From Pirellulales bacterium (lineage in GTDB: Bacteria; Planctomycetota; Planctomycetia; Pirellulales; Thermoguttaceae), in assembly GCA_030617125.1 (NCBI GenBank), contig JAUWWA010000113.1:1-6407 (forward strand): a stretch of 6,407 nt of DNA, written 5' to 3'. The position numbers were made by a program, and so were the translations under genes. Shown here piece by piece: positions 4,104 through 6,407 of this stretch. Each line of letters starts with the position of its first letter. The first letter of the stretch is position 1. The notes under the pieces were generated by a model, which worked only from the letters and a program-made list of their open reading frames with translations, made no database searches and was not told the origin of the DNA.

Positions 4104-6230
4104 ATGGCGTCGGACTTGGACATCGCAGAAGCGGACGCAACTCGCGTGCGCCGACATCCACAGGTTCCCCGTCGCGGCGGGGAATCCGCACAGCCGGTGT
4201 TCGCACCGTCGGCGCTCTTGCGGTTTGATCCGGCGCACGGTGTCCCCAATGTCGTCCGGTATCCGGAGAAATTCTCCGAGGAGGCGTTTTATACGGTTGC
4301 CTATCCGCTGATGCACCTTTCGCGGTGCCTGGAAGAGCGGCTGTTGGAGCTTTTCCGGAAAGGATACGTGAAGGGGACGGTAACGATCAGCATCGGCAAC
4401 GAAGGGACGACCGTTGGCATGTCGATTCCGCTTCGTCCGGGCCGGGACGTGGTGTCGCTGCTCCATCGCGACTTTGCCGCTCACTTGCTGCTGGGCTCCA
4501 GTCCGTACCAGTTGGCGTGTCAGTACATGGCCAATGCCGAGAGCCCGACCCACGCCCGGGAGGGCAACGTGCATTACGGCGACGCTTCGACGCGGCGGTT
4601 CCCGATGATCAGTCACTTAGGCAAGATGCTCAGCCTGGTAGTCGGCGGCACGTGGGCTGCGCGAGGCCACGGCGAAGAGGTGTTCGGTCTGGCGGTGATC
4701 GGCGACGGGGGCAGCAGCACGGGCGAGTTCCACGAAGCGATTAACATCGCCTCGGTGCATAAGGTTCCGGTGCTCTTCCTGGTCGAGAACAACCACTACT
4801 CCTTCTCGACGCCGACCAGCATGCAGTACAACTGCGAGCGCCTTTCGGACCGGGCCCGCGGCTACGGCATCTCGGGACGTACGATCGACGGGACCGACGC
4901 CTGGCTGGTGTACTCGGCCGTCTGCGACGCGCTGGACAAGATGCACGACGAGCCGGCGCCGGCCATCCTCGAGTGCATGAGCATACGCCTGCACGGTCAC
5001 GCCGCCTACGACAAGGCCGAATACATTTCTGAGGAACAATTGCGGCGGTGGCGCCGCGAGGATCCGCTGCGGAAGGCGCGCCGGAAATTGCAGGAGTTCG
5101 GCGGGCTGTCCGAATCGAATGTCGCCGCGTTGGAGGAGGCGGTCGAGGAGGAAGCGCACGACGCCGTGACCAAGGCACTGGCGGTCGCCCGGCCCGACGT
5201 GCGAACCCAGCGCTTGGTCGCCTACGCCAAATCGCCGCCAGTCGTGCTCAAGCCGGTGAAGGTCGCCCGGGCGAAGACTGGCGAGGCGGTCAATCGCGCG
5301 CTGGATTATATCCTCACGAACAACCCGCGAGCATTCCTGGCCGGGTTGGACGTTGGAACGTACGGCTCGGCCTTCAAGACGTGCAAGGGCTTGATCGCTC
5401 GACACGGGCCGCGGCGCGTCATCGACATGCCGATATGCGAATCGGCGACGGTCGGGTTTGCGTTGGGGGCCTCGCAGGTCGGCGCGCAGCCGATTGTCGA
5501 GTTCCAATTCGCCGATTTCTCGACCGAGGCGGTTTCACAGTTGGGGCTGAACGCCGGATCGTGGTACTTTCGCACCGGATGCCCCGCACCGATCCTGCTG
5601 CGGCTGCCGTGCGGCGGCGGGCTGACCATGGGCGCGTTCCACTCGGGCGAATTCGAGGGGCTTTGGACCCGATTCCCCGGACTGAAGCTCCTGTATCCCG
5701 CCACCGCGCAGGAAACCTTCGAGGCCCTGGTCGCCGGTTTCCACGACCGCAACCCCTGCCTGGTCCTCGAACACAAGCTGCTTTACTGGAGCAAGAGCGG
5801 GCCGATCGATTTCGACGGCAACGTGGCGAACATCTGGCGGCCGCGACGCTATATCGAGGGCTCGGAAGTGACGGTCGTCGCCTTCGGCGCCATGGTGCAC
5901 GAAGCGATCTCGGCCGCGGTCGACTGCCGGCGGTCCGTCGAGGTGTGGAACCCGTTCGTGCTGCACCCGCTGGACGTGACGCCCCTTGTCGAATCCGTGC
6001 GGAAAACGGGCCGGCTGCTCGTGGTGCAGGAATGTTGCGAGAGCGGAGGACTGGGACACACGGTTATTTCGCAAGTCGTCCGTCGGTGTCACGGCGCGTT
6101 GAAGTGCCCGCCGGAACTGATCGCCGCGCCCGACGTGCCGATTCCGTTTGCCCCGGAGTTGGAATCGCACTGCCGGCCGAGTGTTGAAAATATTAGGGCG
6201 GGCATCGAACGGATGTACGAGGACAGGTGA
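4104..6230 (+). CDS. 2-oxoacid dehydrogenase E1, alpha and beta subunits fused
   Basis: This thiamine-diphosphate enzyme decarboxylates a 2-oxoacid and acylates the lipoyl group of E2. The substrate is undecided: it resembles the branched-chain 2-oxoacid/acetoin-type E1 more than the homodimeric AceE type. Residues about 60-330 are the alpha part: SIGNEGTTVG (96-105), HRD (121-123), the cofactor motif from GDG (200-202) to NN (229-230), and the HGH...YDKAEY loop (297-307). A charged helical linker at 310-385 leads to the beta part (387-570), with ICESATVGFALG (E446, the expected cofactor-activating Glu), QFADF (468-472) and HSGEFEG (513-519). A transketolase-C domain follows (585-700: VVAFGAMVHE, VRKTGRLLVVQE). 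At 708 residues it equals one alpha plus one beta chain. The first 55 residues are unconserved and the exact start is uncertain; ATG 4104 has GAGGGA seven bases upstream. The stop overlaps the E2 start by one base. Confidence 0.9.
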   Translation: MASDLDIAEADATRVRRHPQVPRRGGESAQPVFAPSALLRFDPAHGVPNVVRYPEKFSEEAFYTVAYPLMHLSRCLEERLLELFRKGYVKGTVTISIGNEGTTVGMSIPLRPGRDVVSLLHRDFAAHLLLGSSPYQLACQYMANAESPTHAREGNVHYGDASTRRFPMISHLGKMLSLVVGGTWAARGHGEEVFGLAVIGDGGSSTGEFHEAINIASVHKVPVLFLVENNHYSFSTPTSMQYNCERLSDRARGYGISGRTIDGTDAWLVYSAVCDALDKMHDEPAPAILECMSIRLHGHAAYDKAEYISEEQLRRWRREDPLRKARRKLQEFGGLSESNVAALEEAVEEEAHDAVTKALAVARPDVRTQRLVAYAKSPPVVLKPVKVARAKTGEAVNRALDYILTNNPRAFLAGLDVGTYGSAFKTCKGLIARHGPRRVIDMPICESATVGFALGASQVGAQPIVEFQFADFSTEAVSQLGLNAGSWYFRTGCPAPILLRLPCGGGLTMGAFHSGEFEGLWTRFPGLKLLYPATAQETFEALVAGFHDRNPCLVLEHKLLYWSKSGPIDFDGNVANIWRPRRYIEGSEVTVVAFGAMVHEAISAAVDCRRSVEVWNPFVLHPLDVTPLVESVRKTGRLLVVQECCESGGLGHTVISQVVRRCHGALKCPPELIAAPDVPIPFAPELESHCRPSVENIRAGIERMYEDR

Positions 6231-6407
6231 TGGACACACCCCCTTTCAAGATGCCGTTGTATCTGCCCGCTCAGGGCGCGGCCGAAACCGAAGCGACCAT
6301 CATTGAATGGTACGTCGCCGAGGGCGACCGTTTCGAGAAGGGGCAGATGCTCGCGCAGGTCGACAGCGCCAAGTCGGTCTTCGATTTCGAGGCGCCCTGT
6401 AGGGGCC
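6230..6407 (+). CDS. 2-oxoacid dehydrogenase E2 acyltransferase, N-terminal lipoyl domain (partial)
   Basis: The first 59 codons encode a biotinyl/lipoyl domain: MPLYLPAQG.AETEATIIEW (8-27), then VAEGDRFEKGQMLAQVDSAK (29-48) and SVFDFEAP. K48 sits at the turn where the lipoyl-lysine is expected (VDSAKS in place of the common ETDKA). In the complete protein a subunit-binding domain and a catalytic acyltransferase domain would follow beyond the window. The ATG (6230-6232) overlaps the E1 stop as TGATG, so the two are co-transcribed and translationally coupled, and this E2 is the natural partner of that E1. A stand-alone lipoyl carrier or biotin carrier protein cannot be excluded from the visible part, but position after E1 favours E2. 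Confidence 0.88.
   Translation, partial: MDTPPFKMPLYLPAQGAAETEATIIEWYVAEGDRFEKGQMLAQVDSAKSVFDFEAPCRG

Noticed and set aside
3663..4311. Two overlapping open frames across the pyrimidine tract
   Set aside because: Their sequence is Phe/Pro/Leu/Ser runs dictated by the C/T tract, followed by out-of-frame E1 sequence.
4617..5507. Long minus-strand open frame inside the E1 gene, and similar ones at 5535-6239 and 4101-4616
   Set aside because: They mirror the GC-rich codon pattern of E1, show no recognisable motif, and E1 is firmly supported on the other strand.
1..6407. CRISPR array, insertion sequence or integrase
   Set aside because: No regularly spaced repeats, transposase motifs or recombinase-like proteins are visible anywhere in the window.

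Overview
The window (about 60% GC) looks like a piece of a planctomycete genome, most likely from the Pirellulales and its relatives. This is judged from the type of genes and not from any marker: a long-form SppA, a one-chain E1 dehydrogenase followed directly by a lipoyl E2, a small beta-rich protein coupled to an Hsp70-like gene, and an 8-segment membrane protein of unknown role. The assignment is an inference.

Layout. At 2-706 (+) is the 3' part of a signal peptide peptidase gene (sppA). Its stop codon touches the stop codon of a minus-strand higBA toxin-antitoxin pair (antitoxin 707-1120, toxin 1111-1425), which has its own near-consensus promoter at 1452-1480. Upstream of that promoter, 1571-1636 carries a diverged copy of the last codons of sppA, so imperfect direct repeats bracket the toxin-antitoxin cassette. 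An integral membrane protein gene follows (1644-2543, +). It converges on a solitary, divergent rpsR (bS18) gene (2577-2852, -), whose leader can fold into a compact three-way junction ending 26 nt before the start codon.

Divergent from rpsR, and from its own promoter, runs a 56-residue protein gene (3179-3349, +). It overlaps by ATGA the start of an Hsp70/DnaK-like gene that is visibly broken (3346-3662): a frameshift in a C run, a stop after about 80 codons, and what may be the last codons of the same gene in a third frame. A 60-nt uninterrupted pyrimidine tract with a perfect mirror repeat (3750-3809) separates this wreck from the next unit.

The last unit is a 2-oxoacid dehydrogenase operon: a promoter at 3874-3902, a leader of about 195 nt, a fused alpha+beta E1 (4104-6230), and an E2 acyltransferase whose lipoyl domain begins at 6230 and runs off the window. 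The two enzymes would oxidatively decarboxylate a 2-oxoacid, with E1 (thiamine diphosphate) passing the acyl group to the lipoyl-lysine of E2.

I do not see a clear, complete, undescribed system. The items most worth a second look are the sppA-tail repeats around higBA, the rpsR leader structure, the collapsed Hsp70 gene with its intact small partner, and the triplex-prone pyrimidine tract.
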